From Holophagales bacterium (GTDB lineage Bacteria; Acidobacteriota; Thermoanaerobaculia; Multivoradales; Multivoraceae), in NCBI GenBank assembly GCA_009845425.1, contig VXZQ01000007.1:248001-312000 (forward strand): a DNA stretch of 64,000 bases, in the 5' to 3' direction. Both the position numbers and the translations under genes were made by a program. How positions within the stretch are numbered: position 1 is the stretch's first letter; every line of letters begins with the position of its first letter. Under the pieces are notes generated by a model that had not been told where the DNA came from, ran no database searches, and was given only the letters and a program-made list of their open reading frames with translations. Below are positions 19,525 through 27,837 of the stretch, piece by piece.

Positions 19525-19905
19525 ATGAAGCATCTTCCACTCATTGCGCGCATTCTGCTGGGGCTTCTGTTCGTGTTCGGCGGCGTGACGGGTTTGTTCG
19601 AACTGGTGGAGCAGCCCGAGGTGGGGGAGGAGGCGGCGGCCTTCATGGGTGCGATCATGGACACGGGCTACCTGTGGCCGGTGATCAAGGTGACCGAGAT
19701 CGTCTGCGGCGTTCTGCTGATCCTCGGCGTGTTCGTGCCGCTGGCCCTCGTCGTGCTGGCGCCGGTCGCGCTCAACATCCTGCTGTTCCACGTCTTCCTG
19801 GAGCCCTCCGGCGTGCCGATCGGGCTCTTCGCTGTGGTGCTCGGTCTCTACCTTGCCCACCAGCACAGGGAGAGCTTCAGCGGTGTCCTGCAGCGCAAGG
19901 CCTGA
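19525..19905 (+). CDS. DoxX-like small membrane protein, copy 2
   Basis: A 126-residue paralogue of the preceding gene, with the same four hydrophobic segments and shared blocks such as DTGYLWP, VTEIVCGVLLILGVFVPLAL and LAPVALNILLFHVFL. GGGAGGA upstream fixes ATG 19525; an upstream in-frame extension to 19393 is rejected. The two genes look like a tandem duplication, with the same order of helices and a conserved YLAHxHR motif near the C-terminus. Confidence 0.85.
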   Translation: MKHLPLIARILLGLLFVFGGVTGLFELVEQPEVGEEAAAFMGAIMDTGYLWPVIKVTEIVCGVLLILGVFVPLALVVLAPVALNILLFHVFLEPSGVPIGLFAVVLGLYLAHQHRESFSGVLQRKA

Positions 19906-19932
19906 ACGAGCTGATCCGGCGCCCGGTGGGCG

Positions 19933-21288
19933 CTAGGAACCCGGGCCGACCGCGACCAGGTGTCGGCGCGCCCGGAAGTAGATGACGCCGTCCGAGATCG
20001 CCGGTGTCGCCATCAGGGTTTCGCCGAGTTCGTTGACCGCGATCTCGTTCAGGTCGGGGCCCGGTTCGATCACATGGACGTCACCGACCTCGCTGTTGAA
20101 GTAGATATGGCCGCCGGCCGTAACGGCTGATGCGCTGAAGCCGGAGGCGCCGCGTCCCAGGCGCTTCTGTGCCAGACGCTCGCCTGAACGCCAGTCGACG
20201 ACGGTCACGACGCCGTTGTCGTAGCAGAAGTAGGCGAGGTTGCCGACCACGATCGGGGTCTGCATGTAGTTCCCGAGGCGCTCGTGGAACCAGACCATCG
20301 CGTCGTGGTCGGGATCGAGCTTGCCCTCGGCATCCGGATCGATCGCATAGATCGGCTTCAATCGGCCATGGGCGTTCGTGATCAGGATGGGACCGTCGCC
20401 GGCCCGGATCGGCGTCGGTACCGGGATGTCGCCGCCGCCCTCAAGCCGCCAGAGTTCCTCGCCGGTGTCCAGGTCGTAGCCGCCGATGTGGTGGTAGCCG
20501 TTCAGCACGACCTGCTCGCGGCCGTCGGCCCGCTGAAAGACGGCGGGTGTGCTCCAGGTGGCCACTTCCTCGCGCGGTTTCCGCCAGACGTCCTCTCCCG
20601 TGGTCGCATCCAGCACCGCGACGAAGGACTGGCTCAGGATGTCCACCTGGATGACAACCCGCCCGTCGTGGACGATCGGCGAGCTGGCGAACCCCCACTC
20701 GTAGGTCGGGAAGTCGTAAGGCCCCGAGTCGAGTACGCCGAACTGCCGGTTCCACAACGGGTTGCCGTCCAGGTCGTAGGCGTGGAGTCCTTCCGAGCCG
20801 AAGAAGGCGACGAGGACGTCGCCATCGGTCGCAGGCGTGGAGTTGGTGTGCGACGCCTTCATGTGCCGCTTGATCGCGGGCGTACCATGGAATGCCGTTC
20901 GCTCCCACAGGAGTTCGCCGGTCCGCTTGTCGAAGGCCATCACCTGAAAGCGTTGCGCCGGCTCGCCCTCGACCGGCGTACCGTCACCGTAGAGGCCGAC
21001 CTTGAGCGACGCCTCGCTGCCGTCGGGAACCGCCGAGGTCAGGAAGAGGCGGTCCTCCCAGATGACCGGACTCGAGTGTCCGAGGCCGGGCACCGGTACT
21101 CGAAAGCGGATGTGGTCGCCTGTTTCCACGTTCCAGGTCGTCGGCGGCGATCCGGTTCCGGCGCCGTCAGCGCCGTTGCCGCGGAACGAGGGCCAGTTGT
21201 CCGAGGCGACGGCAGGCAGGGCCGTTGCTGCGGAGAGGGCGAACGCGACGGTCGCCGTGGTGATCGGTGTTGGGCAGGAAGTGGCCAT
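19933..21288 (-). CDS. Exported PQQ-type beta-propeller protein, copy 1
   Basis: A 451-residue protein with a signal peptide ending near ALPAVAS, then repeated propeller blades with G-x-x-L/V-W motifs (GELLWERTAF, GNPLWNRQFG, GEDVWRKPRE, GEELWRLEGG). This is the PQQ-like/BamB-type eight-bladed fold. The Trp-docking motifs of the fold are present. No separate dehydrogenase catalytic domain is seen, so it need not bind PQQ. The mature protein begins SDNWPSFRGNGADG, typical of exported PQQ-binding-like proteins of unknown function. A close tandem paralogue lies immediately upstream. Confidence 0.87.
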   Translation of the reverse strand: MATSCPTPITTATVAFALSAATALPAVASDNWPSFRGNGADGAGTGSPPTTWNVETGDHIRFRVPVPGLGHSSPVIWEDRLFLTSAVPDGSEASLKVGLYGDGTPVEGEPAQRFQVMAFDKRTGELLWERTAFHGTPAIKRHMKASHTNSTPATDGDVLVAFFGSEGLHAYDLDGNPLWNRQFGVLDSGPYDFPTYEWGFASSPIVHDGRVVIQVDILSQSFVAVLDATTGEDVWRKPREEVATWSTPAVFQRADGREQVVLNGYHHIGGYDLDTGEELWRLEGGGDIPVPTPIRAGDGPILITNAHGRLKPIYAIDPDAEGKLDPDHDAMVWFHERLGNYMQTPIVVGNLAYFCYDNGVVTVVDWRSGERLAQKRLGRGASGFSASAVTAGGHIYFNSEVGDVHVIEPGPDLNEIAVNELGETLMATPAISDGVIYFRARRHLVAVGPGS

Positions 21289-21294
21289 GGCGGG

Positions 21295-22680
21295 CTAGGA
21301 CCCGGAGCCGATCGCGATCAGGTGGCGACGGGCCCGGAAGTAGATGACGCCGTCCGAGATCGCCGGCGTCGCCATCAGCGTTTCGCCGAGTTCGTTGACC
21401 GCGACTTCCTTCAGTTCGTCACCGGATTCGATGACGTGAACGTCGCCGTCCTCGCCGTTGAAGTAGATACGGCCACCGGCGGCGACCGGCGAGGCGGTGA
21501 AGCCGGTAGCGCCGCGGCCGAGGCGCCGCTGCGCGACCCGTTCGCCGCTCTTCCAGTCGAACACGGTGACGACGCCGTTGTCGAAGCCGAAGTACGCGAG
21601 GTCGCCGACGACGATCGGCGTCTGCATGTAGTTCCCGAGCCGCTCGTGGAACCAGAGCATCGCTTCGTGCTCGGGATCGATCCCGCCGGCGGCGTCCGGA
21701 TCGACCGCGTAGACCGGACGCATCGGGCCGTGGGCGCTGGTGATGAGGATCGGACCATCGTCGCCGGCCCGGATCGGCGTCGGCACCGGGATGTCGCCGC
21801 CGCCTTCAAGCCGCCAGAGTTCCTTCCCGGTGTCGAAGTCGTAGCCGCCGATGTGCTGGTAGCCGTTGACGACGATCTGGCGGCTGCCGTCGCTCCGGGG
21901 GAACACGGCGGGCGTGCTCCATGTCGGAATCTCGTCGCGCCCGGTGCGCCAGAGTTCCTCGCCGGTCGCCGCGTCGAGCGCCGCGAGGAAGGAGTCGCCC
22001 TGCACGTCGACCTGGATGATCACGCGGCCGTCGTGGACCACGGGCGAACTCGCGAACCCCCATTGTGCGGTCTTGACCATGAAGAAGCCGGAGTCGAGCA
22101 CACCGAACTGGCGGTTCCAGAGCGGGTTGCCGTCCAGGTCATAGGCGTGGAGGCCTTCGGAACCGAAGAAGACGACGAGCACCTCGCCGTCGGTGGCCGG
22201 CGTCGAGTTCGTGTGGGAAGCCTTCGTGTGGCGCTTGACCGCCGGGGTGCCTTCGAACGCGGTCCGCTGCCACAACAGCTCGCCGCTTCGCTTGTCGTAG
22301 GCCAGGACCACGTAGCGCTGCGGCGGTTCACCCACGACGGGCGCTATGTCGCCGTACAGGCCGACCTTGAGCGAGGCTTCCTCGCCCTCGGGTACGGACG
22401 AGGTCAGAAACAGGCGGTTGCCCCAGATCACGGGACTCGAGTGGCCGAGACCCGGCACGGCGACGCGGAAGAGGACGTTCTCGCCTGTTTCGACGTTCCA
22501 GGTGGCCGGCGGGGCTCCGGTGCCGTTGCCGTCGGCGGCATTGCCGCGGAAGGACGGCCAGTTGTCGGAGGCGGCGGCGAGTGAGGGCGCTGCCGCGGCG
22601 AGAACAGCCAGAGCCAGGAGGCGTCGAATCGAGCAAACGTTGGTTGGCGTCTTCATCACTGGAGTATCTTGGATCATCAC
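21295..22680 (-). CDS. Exported PQQ-type beta-propeller protein, copy 2
   Basis: A 461-residue paralogue of the next gene downstream, sharing nearly every block (DNWPSFRGN, VPGLGHSSPVIW, HTNSTPATDG, FFGSEGLHAYDLDGNPLWNR, TLMATPAISDGVIYFRARRH). The signal peptide is RRLLALAVLAAAAPSLAAAS. The start is uncertain: GTG 22680 or ATG 22656, neither with a strong ribosome site. Only 6 bp separate it from copy 1. The strong identity suggests a recent tandem duplication or ongoing gene conversion. Function unknown. Confidence 0.86.
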   Translation of the reverse strand: MMIQDTPVMKTPTNVCSIRRLLALAVLAAAAPSLAAASDNWPSFRGNAADGNGTGAPPATWNVETGENVLFRVAVPGLGHSSPVIWGNRLFLTSSVPEGEEASLKVGLYGDIAPVVGEPPQRYVVLAYDKRSGELLWQRTAFEGTPAVKRHTKASHTNSTPATDGEVLVVFFGSEGLHAYDLDGNPLWNRQFGVLDSGFFMVKTAQWGFASSPVVHDGRVIIQVDVQGDSFLAALDAATGEELWRTGRDEIPTWSTPAVFPRSDGSRQIVVNGYQHIGGYDFDTGKELWRLEGGGDIPVPTPIRAGDDGPILITSAHGPMRPVYAVDPDAAGGIDPEHEAMLWFHERLGNYMQTPIVVGDLAYFGFDNGVVTVFDWKSGERVAQRRLGRGATGFTASPVAAGGRIYFNGEDGDVHVIESGDELKEVAVNELGETLMATPAISDGVIYFRARRHLIAIGSGS

Positions 22681-22722
22681 CTGAGGTTACGTCGAGACGG
22701 AACGGGAGGTTTGAGGTAGCAC

Positions 22723-23736
22723 ATGAGTTCACCGATGAGCGTCTTCTGGGACCCACGTTGTGAGGTGCACACTGTACCGAGGGGGTTTCCGGAGCGGCCG
22801 GAACGCCTGCAGCTTGCCCTGCCGTACTTGCGAGAGCGGGGCTGGGACCTGGTCGAATCAGGCTCGGGAGGGCCGGTCGGCGGAATGGTCGGACAGGGCC
22901 GCCGGCTGGCCGGTCTCGTCCACGATCCCGAGTACATCGAGCGGATGGAAGCGGCGGTCGCCGACGTCGCCGAGTTGGCGGCGAAGGGCGACTTCCCGCG
23001 TCGACCGACGCCGATGCTCGACACGAACGACAATCCGCTGTCGCCAGGGACGGCGGACGCCGCCTGGGCCGCCGTCGATGCCGCGCTCGCTGCGGGCGAC
23101 CACGTCATGCTGGGCGCGGGCCACCGGGCGATGAGCGTGACCCGGCCGCCCGGGCACCACTGCGAGCGGGACCGGGCAATGGGTTTCTGCTACCTGAACC
23201 AGATCGCGGTCCTCGCCCAGGGCCTGATCGACGTGCATGGCGTGGAACGGGTGGCCATCCTGGACTTCGACGTTCACCACGGCAACGGGACCCAGCACCT
23301 GTTCGACCATCGGGCCGACGTCGCCTACCTGAGCGTCCACCAGTACCCCTTCTACCCGGGCACCGGGGCCGCCAGCGAGCGAGGAATCGGTGAAGGCGAG
23401 GGCACGACGGTGAACGCGCCGCTGCCGGCGGGCAGCGGCGAGGACGTCTACGGCGAGGTCATGGCCGACCTGCTGTTGCCGGCGATCCGCTCGTTCGACC
23501 CGGACGTGCTGCTCGTGTCGGCCGGTTTCGACGCATGGCGCAACGACCCGATCGCCGGCATGGAGCTGACCGAGGAGAGCTTCCACCGCTTCGGCGTCGA
23601 CCTGGCCGAACTGGCGGAGGAGATCTGCGATGGGCGGCTCGTGTCCGTGCTCGAAGGCGGCTACGACCTGAACGCGCTGCCGCGGCTGATCGACGTCTAT
23701 CTTCGGGGCACGATCGGCACGGCGCTGGATGCCTGA
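22723..23736 (+). CDS. Histone deacetylase family (class II-like) zinc hydrolase
   Basis: A 337-residue arginase/deacetylase-fold protein. The active-site signatures are intact: TRPPGHHCERDRAMGFCYLN with tandem His145-His146, ILDFDVHHGNGTQHLF with the zinc-binding Asp and His, and LLVSAGFDAWRNDPIAGM with the second zinc Asp. Bacterial members deacetylate small acetylated amines such as acetylpolyamines, or protein lysines; the sequence does not decide. It is divergent from the propeller gene and just upstream of an HPF-like gene. Confidence 0.92.
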   Translation: MSSPMSVFWDPRCEVHTVPRGFPERPERLQLALPYLRERGWDLVESGSGGPVGGMVGQGRRLAGLVHDPEYIERMEAAVADVAELAAKGDFPRRPTPMLDTNDNPLSPGTADAAWAAVDAALAAGDHVMLGAGHRAMSVTRPPGHHCERDRAMGFCYLNQIAVLAQGLIDVHGVERVAILDFDVHHGNGTQHLFDHRADVAYLSVHQYPFYPGTGAASERGIGEGEGTTVNAPLPAGSGEDVYGEVMADLLLPAIRSFDPDVLLVSAGFDAWRNDPIAGMELTEESFHRFGVDLAELAEEICDGRLVSVLEGGYDLNALPRLIDVYLRGTIGTALDA

Positions 23737-23782
23737 GGAATCTTCCCGCTCCCGGTGCGTTGTACGATCTGAGACAGGAGAC

Positions 23783-23789
23783 GGAGGGG
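23783..23789 (+). promoter_or_regulatory. Shine-Dalgarno supporting a TTG start
   Basis: GGAGGGG ends 8 nt before TTG 23798, whereas the alternative upstream ATG 23729 has no such site. Confidence 0.55.
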
Positions 23790-23797
23790 CCCAAGCG

Positions 23798-24202
23798 TTG
23801 AGAACCAAGCCGAGTTTCCCGATCAGGATACGCACCCAGAACGTCCAGTTGACCGACGACCTGAAGCAGTCGATCGAGTCCGAGGCGGCCGCTCTGAAGC
23901 GCTTCAACTCCCGGATCGTCGACTGCGAAGTGACCGTCGCCGGCCCCGGTCGGCATCATCGCGGCGGCCTGGCCTTCGACGTCGTGGTCAAGGTCGCCCT
24001 GCCGGGCCCGGACGTGGTGGTCCATCGCTCGGCCGCGGCCTCCATCCCGGTCGCGATCAACCAGTCGTTCGCCACGGCCCGGCGACGCGTCAAGCGCCAG
24101 GCCCACCTCCGTCGCCGCCGCGTGCCCTTCAACCGCACCTCCGGCGTCGGCCGCCGCGGCCGGCCGCGCCGCGGCAACGGCCGCCGGCTGGCGCGGGCGT
24201 AG
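23798..24202 (+). CDS. HPF/RaiA-like ribosome-associated protein
   Basis: A 134-residue protein matching the ribosome hibernation/S30AE fold: an IRIRTQNVQLTDDLKQSIES strand-helix start, SRIVDCEVTVAGPG, FDVVVKVALPGPDVVV, and a helix rich in basic residues (ATARRRVKRQ). The last ~35 residues are an Arg/Gly-rich tail (RRRRVPFNR, GRRGRPRRGNGRR), likely to bind RNA. TTG 23798 is preferred for its ribosome site. ATG 23729, overlapping the deacetylase stop, would add 23 residues of low-complexity sequence. Homologues inactivate or protect ribosomes in stationary phase. Confidence 0.72.
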   Translation: MRTKPSFPIRIRTQNVQLTDDLKQSIESEAAALKRFNSRIVDCEVTVAGPGRHHRGGLAFDVVVKVALPGPDVVVHRSAAASIPVAINQSFATARRRVKRQAHLRRRRVPFNRTSGVGRRGRPRRGNGRRLARA

Positions 24203-24239
24203 CGTCGGCGGCGCAGCGCGGCGGCGTCTCGGGTCACCC

Positions 24240-24415
24240 GTCGTCAGCGGCTCCGAGGGGAGCGTCCCAGCGGACGCTTGCGCTCTCTGGGCGAAAGGAA
24301 CGTCAGCGCTCGCTTCGGTCGGCTGCGTTCCGCCGCGGCGTCGGTGACGGGAGCGGTCTGGGGAGTCACTTGCCTCCAGCCCGCTGGGACCCTCCCCCTC
24401 GGAGCCGCTGACGAC
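24240..24415. repeat. Long inverted repeat (about 32-bp arms) in a gene-free stretch
   Basis: The arms at 24240-24271 and 24383-24415 are near-perfect inverted copies. The outer 21 bp match exactly (GTCGTCAGCGGCTCCGAGGG and onward), with one inserted base and one mismatch further in. They enclose about 111 bp that hold a second hairpin (GGAACG near 24298 with CGTTCC near 24333). It occupies most of the 333-bp gap between the HPF-like and first HNH genes (24203-24535), where I see no gene. It may be a miniature inverted-repeat element, a boundary of the HNH pair, or a strongly folded transcript end. Confidence 0.7.
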
Positions 24416-24535
24416 TGGACGGCGTTGCCGGACGGCCCCAGCAGCGTACGGAGCCGCGTGTCAAAGGAACTTGCTAAGGTCCGACAGGATCGTCAGAAAG
24501 CTCCAGGAGGATGCCCCGAGCGCGGACGCTTGAAG

Positions 24536-25453
24536 ATGGGAATCAATCTCGTCGTGGCCGTCACGGACGGCCAGTGGTTTGAGCGGCTGCGCCGAAAGCC
24601 GGAACTGCCGGAGGTGAACTTCTGGGCTCCGAACCCCAGGGGCTTCCGGGCGCTTGAACGCGGCGAGCTGTTTCTGTTCAAGCTGCATGCGCCGCACGAT
24701 GTGATCGTGGGAGGCGGCGTCTTCGCGTACGCGAACGTCCTCCCTTGCTCGCTTGCCTGGCAAGCGTTTGGCGAAGCAAACGGTGCGGAATCGGCCGAGG
24801 AGATGCGCCAGAGGATTGTCCGCTATCGCGGTCACGCCGGTGGTAACCGGCGCGACTTCGAGATCGGTTGCCGGATCCTGACCCAGCCCTTCTTCTTCGA
24901 AGAATCGGACTGGATGGCCGCTCCCAACTGGTCGCGGAACATCGTGTCGCTCAAGACGTACAGCACCGACAACGCGGACGGGCTCCACCTGTGGGAATCA
25001 GTCCAGGACCGTTTGGGCCGCGTGAGCGTCCCGCACTTCGCGGAGGAGTCCGCCCGGTTTGGTGCGCCACAACTGATTCGTCCGCGCCTCGGGCAGGGGA
25101 CGTTCCGCGTTCTCGTGACGGACATCTATGAACGCCGCTGCGCGGTCACGAGGGAGCGGACGCTGCCGGCCCTTGAAGCCGCGCACATCCGCCCCTATAG
25201 GCACGGTGGAACGCATGAGGAACGGAACGGTCTGCTGCTCAGGCGGGACATCCATAGTCTGTTCGATGCTGGCTACGTGACCGTCACGCCGAACCTGGAC
25301 TTCGAGGTCAGCGGCCGCATCAAGGAAGAGTTCGAGAACGGCCGGGACTACTACGCGTTGCACGGACGAAGAATCCACGCTCCGGCCGCTGCCAGGCAGA
25401 GACCCGATCCTGTCGCGCTGACGTGGCACAACGAGAACTGTTTCGTGGGGTAG
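24536..25453 (+). CDS. HNH endonuclease with a distinct N-terminal domain
   Basis: A 305-residue protein. The C-terminal third is an HNH nuclease of the predicted-restriction-enzyme type: CAVTRERTLPALEAAHIRPY, then NGLLLRRDIHSLFDAGYVTV, with His217, Asn231 and His240. The N-terminal ~180 residues (from MGINLVVAVTDGQWFERL; ELFLFKLHAPHDVIVGGG) resemble no catalytic domain I can name. An EVE/PUA-like reader of modified DNA is possible but unproven. ATG 24536 is chosen; longer in-frame starts run into the inverted-repeat region. The second HNH gene follows 10 bp downstream. Confidence 0.8.
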   Translation: MGINLVVAVTDGQWFERLRRKPELPEVNFWAPNPRGFRALERGELFLFKLHAPHDVIVGGGVFAYANVLPCSLAWQAFGEANGAESAEEMRQRIVRYRGHAGGNRRDFEIGCRILTQPFFFEESDWMAAPNWSRNIVSLKTYSTDNADGLHLWESVQDRLGRVSVPHFAEESARFGAPQLIRPRLGQGTFRVLVTDIYERRCAVTRERTLPALEAAHIRPYRHGGTHEERNGLLLRRDIHSLFDAGYVTVTPNLDFEVSGRIKEEFENGRDYYALHGRRIHAPAAARQRPDPVALTWHNENCFVG

Positions 25454-25463
25454 GCGTTTTCGC

Positions 25464-26387
25464 GTGAGGTCCGAAGTCGACACAGCGATGCGTCTGGCCG
25501 CGTTCGAGCGCGTGCGGCTGCTGACCGACTTGCATGGCACCCTCACGGCCAAGGAGCTGAGTCCCGGCTTCAGGTTTGAGGGAGAGCGGATACCGCTGGT
25601 CAATCCGCAGCGTGGGATCTTCAAGCCGCGGCAAATGCTGCATCTGCTCTCGATCAAGACGGTCGTTCCGCGTCCAGGAGGGCGGGTCTGGTACGACGAT
25701 CAGCTCATGGCCCACAGCCAGATCTTCGAGAACGACGAGTCGGTGGACTACGCGTTCATGGGGACGAACCCGAACGCAGCGGACAATCAATGGCTCCGTG
25801 AGGCATTTGAGAGCCACGTCCCGGTCATCTACTTCCTTGGAGTGGCTCCCGGTCGTTACCAGGCACTGATGCCGACGTTCATTGCGGGCTGGGATGGCGG
25901 TGCGCTAACGGCGAAGTTGGTTTTCGGGCTTCCCGATCAGCAGGAAGTTGCGACGCCTCAGGGTGCCGTAGAGCGCCGCTATGCGCTTCGCCTGGTGAAG
26001 CAACGGCTCCACCAGACTTCGTTCCGCGAAGCGGTGATCGCGGCTTACAGCGGGCGGTGCGCTGTATCCAAGTTGGCTGAACCGGTTCTTCTTGACGCCG
26101 CCCACATCATCTCGGACCGGGATGAGCTACTTGGGCAGCCTGTGGTTCAGAACGGAATGCCGCTGTCGAAGCTCCACCATGCCGCCTTCGACCGTCACCT
26201 GATCGGTATCGATCCGGACTACGGTTTGCACGTCGCGGAACGACTGCTGGTGCAGAAGGATGGTCCGATGTTGGAGGCGTTGAAGAGGTTGGATGGGAGC
26301 AGGATTCGCTTGCCTCGTCGGAACGAGGACTTTCCCGACCGCGACCGGCTCGCTCGGCGTTTCGAGCAGTTCAAAGCTGCTGCCTGA
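25464..26387 (+). CDS. HNH endonuclease, second of a pair
   Basis: A 307-residue protein with an HNH domain at the C-terminus: CAVSKLAEPVLLDAAHIISD, a conserved Asn in VVQNGMPLSK, and LHHAAFDRHLIGIDPDYGLH (His214, Asn230, His238/239). This layout is typical of COG3440-type predicted restriction enzymes. The N-terminal part (ERVRLLTDLHGTLTAKELSP, then GIFKPRQMLHLLSIKT) differs from the neighbouring HNH protein and may recognise DNA. GTG 25464 or ATG 25488 could be the start. Tandem organisation suggests a two-nuclease restriction unit. Confidence 0.8.
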   Translation: MRSEVDTAMRLAAFERVRLLTDLHGTLTAKELSPGFRFEGERIPLVNPQRGIFKPRQMLHLLSIKTVVPRPGGRVWYDDQLMAHSQIFENDESVDYAFMGTNPNAADNQWLREAFESHVPVIYFLGVAPGRYQALMPTFIAGWDGGALTAKLVFGLPDQQEVATPQGAVERRYALRLVKQRLHQTSFREAVIAAYSGRCAVSKLAEPVLLDAAHIISDRDELLGQPVVQNGMPLSKLHHAAFDRHLIGIDPDYGLHVAERLLVQKDGPMLEALKRLDGSRIRLPRRNEDFPDRDRLARRFEQFKAAA

Positions 26388-26673
26388 AGCCACGGCGGAC
26401 GCCGACGTTCGGCCGGCGCGTTTCTCCTCGCCGCCTGCGGCGGCAGCGGGCGGGGACGCCGGCGCACCCATTGTGTGACGCTCTAGCCGAGCACGGCTCC
26501 GGGCCGGAGGTCGATTCGCTACCGTTGCTGGAGACGGAACTGGCGGACGTCGGAGCCCAGTTCGCGAGTTGCCAGGCGGCGCGGCGCTAGCAGCTCGCAA
26601 GCGCCCGGGGAGAGACACATCCTGGCCGTCTTCTCCAAGGGACACGCTGGTATCGAGCCGCCAAGTTCCCCAC
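26388..26673. other. Gap between HNH genes and TPR gene
   Basis: No convincing gene. A plus-strand frame ending at a stop near 26589 reads like a short protein tail (LPLLETELADVGAQFASCQA) but has no start or ribosome site. It may be a fragment of a lost gene. Confidence 0.3.
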
Positions 26674-27780
26674 TCAGTAATGGAGATTTGCGCCAAAGTC
26701 GGGTATCCGGCCGGCTGCAGCCACCACGCTCCATCTGTCCAGTTTGTCCTTCGCCCGGTCTGAGTCCCAGAATCTTGAGCAGAGCTTGAAGTACTCCAGG
26801 ACGACTTCTCGTTCACCCATCTCAAGGAGATCCTTGGCGAGTGACATGTTCGGCCCGAATGAATTGAGCTGAGGTGAACCCGTTGTGTTCCCGGCGGCAA
26901 TCAACCGGGATCTCGCTTCTTCGATGTTGCCCGCTCGTAGTGCGATCCGACCCAGAACGAGGTTGCCGTGGTGCACACGGTTGCCAGAGTTCCATCCTGC
27001 CGCAGTGTTTTGCAGCATGAGCTCAGCATAGTGATGGGCCTGGTCAAGCTGATCCGCCGAGAACGCTGCCTTCGCCAAGTAGTCTAGAAGTGAATCCCGA
27101 AGCGACTCGTCTGCAAGCCCGTACGCCCTTTGAAAGTACTCCAGCGCCCTCTCAGCGGTCTTCAGATCGCCTCCCCCCGACACCTGCGCCCCCAAGCTGT
27201 GAAGGTGCCCGAGTTCTCTCGGCCATTCCGGGTTGGAGGGATCGAGCGATTGAGCCTGTTCCAACATTTCGATGGAGGTCCTGCGGTCTCCAAACTTAAG
27301 GAAAGCGGCCGCGTGTCCCAACAGCCTGGTGTTCTCGGGTTCACGGTCGATCTGACTCATCCAGGCTCTCTTGGCCTCCGAATAGCCCTCCGAGTCCAGG
27401 ATGTGGTCTATCTGTGAAGGAGGCGTTCCCAGGATTTCCGACTCGGGTGAGTTGCGGATGAACCACAGCGCGTGTTCGCGTTTCGCTTCCTTCGCTGACT
27501 GATCGCGAAACGAACGTGAGCCGCCGTAGTAAGCGAGAAGCTGCGTCCGCACAGTTACATCATTCGGATCCATGGCCAGCTTCGCTTCGAGCGATGCGAC
27601 CTGTTCAGGCGTGAGGTTCCGGCCTGCCACGATGGCGTCGTAGCCACTCTTGTGGCGGGATGACCGCTCGGGACTTTCTTCAGACGGTTCAGCGGATTGA
27701 GCGGCAAGGCTGACCGGATAGAGACTAATGATAAAAGTGGCGGCCGTGTTGACCATCAGGCGCGTTGAGGTCTTCATCAT
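26674..27780 (-). CDS. Exported TPR-repeat protein
   Basis: A 368-residue protein with an N-terminal signal (NTAATFIISLYPVSLAAQ) and helical repeats of TPR type (RLLGHAAAFLKFGDRRTSIE; ALEYFQRAYGLADESLRDS; LVLGRIALRAGNIEEARSRL). No enzyme motif is seen, so a scaffold or binding role is likely. GGGAGGA at 27784-27790 places the start at ATG 27780 or the adjacent ATG 27777. Base composition is visibly less G+C-rich than its neighbours, with less biased third positions, which suggests a different origin. Confidence 0.75.
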   Translation of the reverse strand: MMKTSTRLMVNTAATFIISLYPVSLAAQSAEPSEESPERSSRHKSGYDAIVAGRNLTPEQVASLEAKLAMDPNDVTVRTQLLAYYGGSRSFRDQSAKEAKREHALWFIRNSPESEILGTPPSQIDHILDSEGYSEAKRAWMSQIDREPENTRLLGHAAAFLKFGDRRTSIEMLEQAQSLDPSNPEWPRELGHLHSLGAQVSGGGDLKTAERALEYFQRAYGLADESLRDSLLDYLAKAAFSADQLDQAHHYAELMLQNTAAGWNSGNRVHHGNLVLGRIALRAGNIEEARSRLIAAGNTTGSPQLNSFGPNMSLAKDLLEMGEREVVLEYFKLCSRFWDSDRAKDKLDRWSVVAAAGRIPDFGANLHY

Positions 27781-27783
27781 GAT

Positions 27784-27790
27784 TCCTCCC
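27784..27790 (-). promoter_or_regulatory. Shine-Dalgarno for the TPR gene
   Basis: GGGAGGA on the minus strand is followed by ATC and two consecutive ATG codons. It excludes the in-frame ATG at 27792, which overlaps the site itself. Confidence 0.65.
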
Positions 27791-27837
27791 ATCTCGTTAG
27801 AGTTCGTGGCATTCCCCGCGTCGTTGAATCTCGTCTC

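Noticed and set aside
20284..22584. 766-codon open frame on the plus strand
   Set aside because: It lies antisense to the two PQQ-type propeller genes; its Val/Asp/Arg-rich, repeat-like sequence mirrors them and has no domain.
24278..24535. N-terminal extension of the first HNH gene
   Set aside because: It would translate the inverted-repeat region; the sequence is low complexity and the family-like start MGINLVVAV is at 24536.
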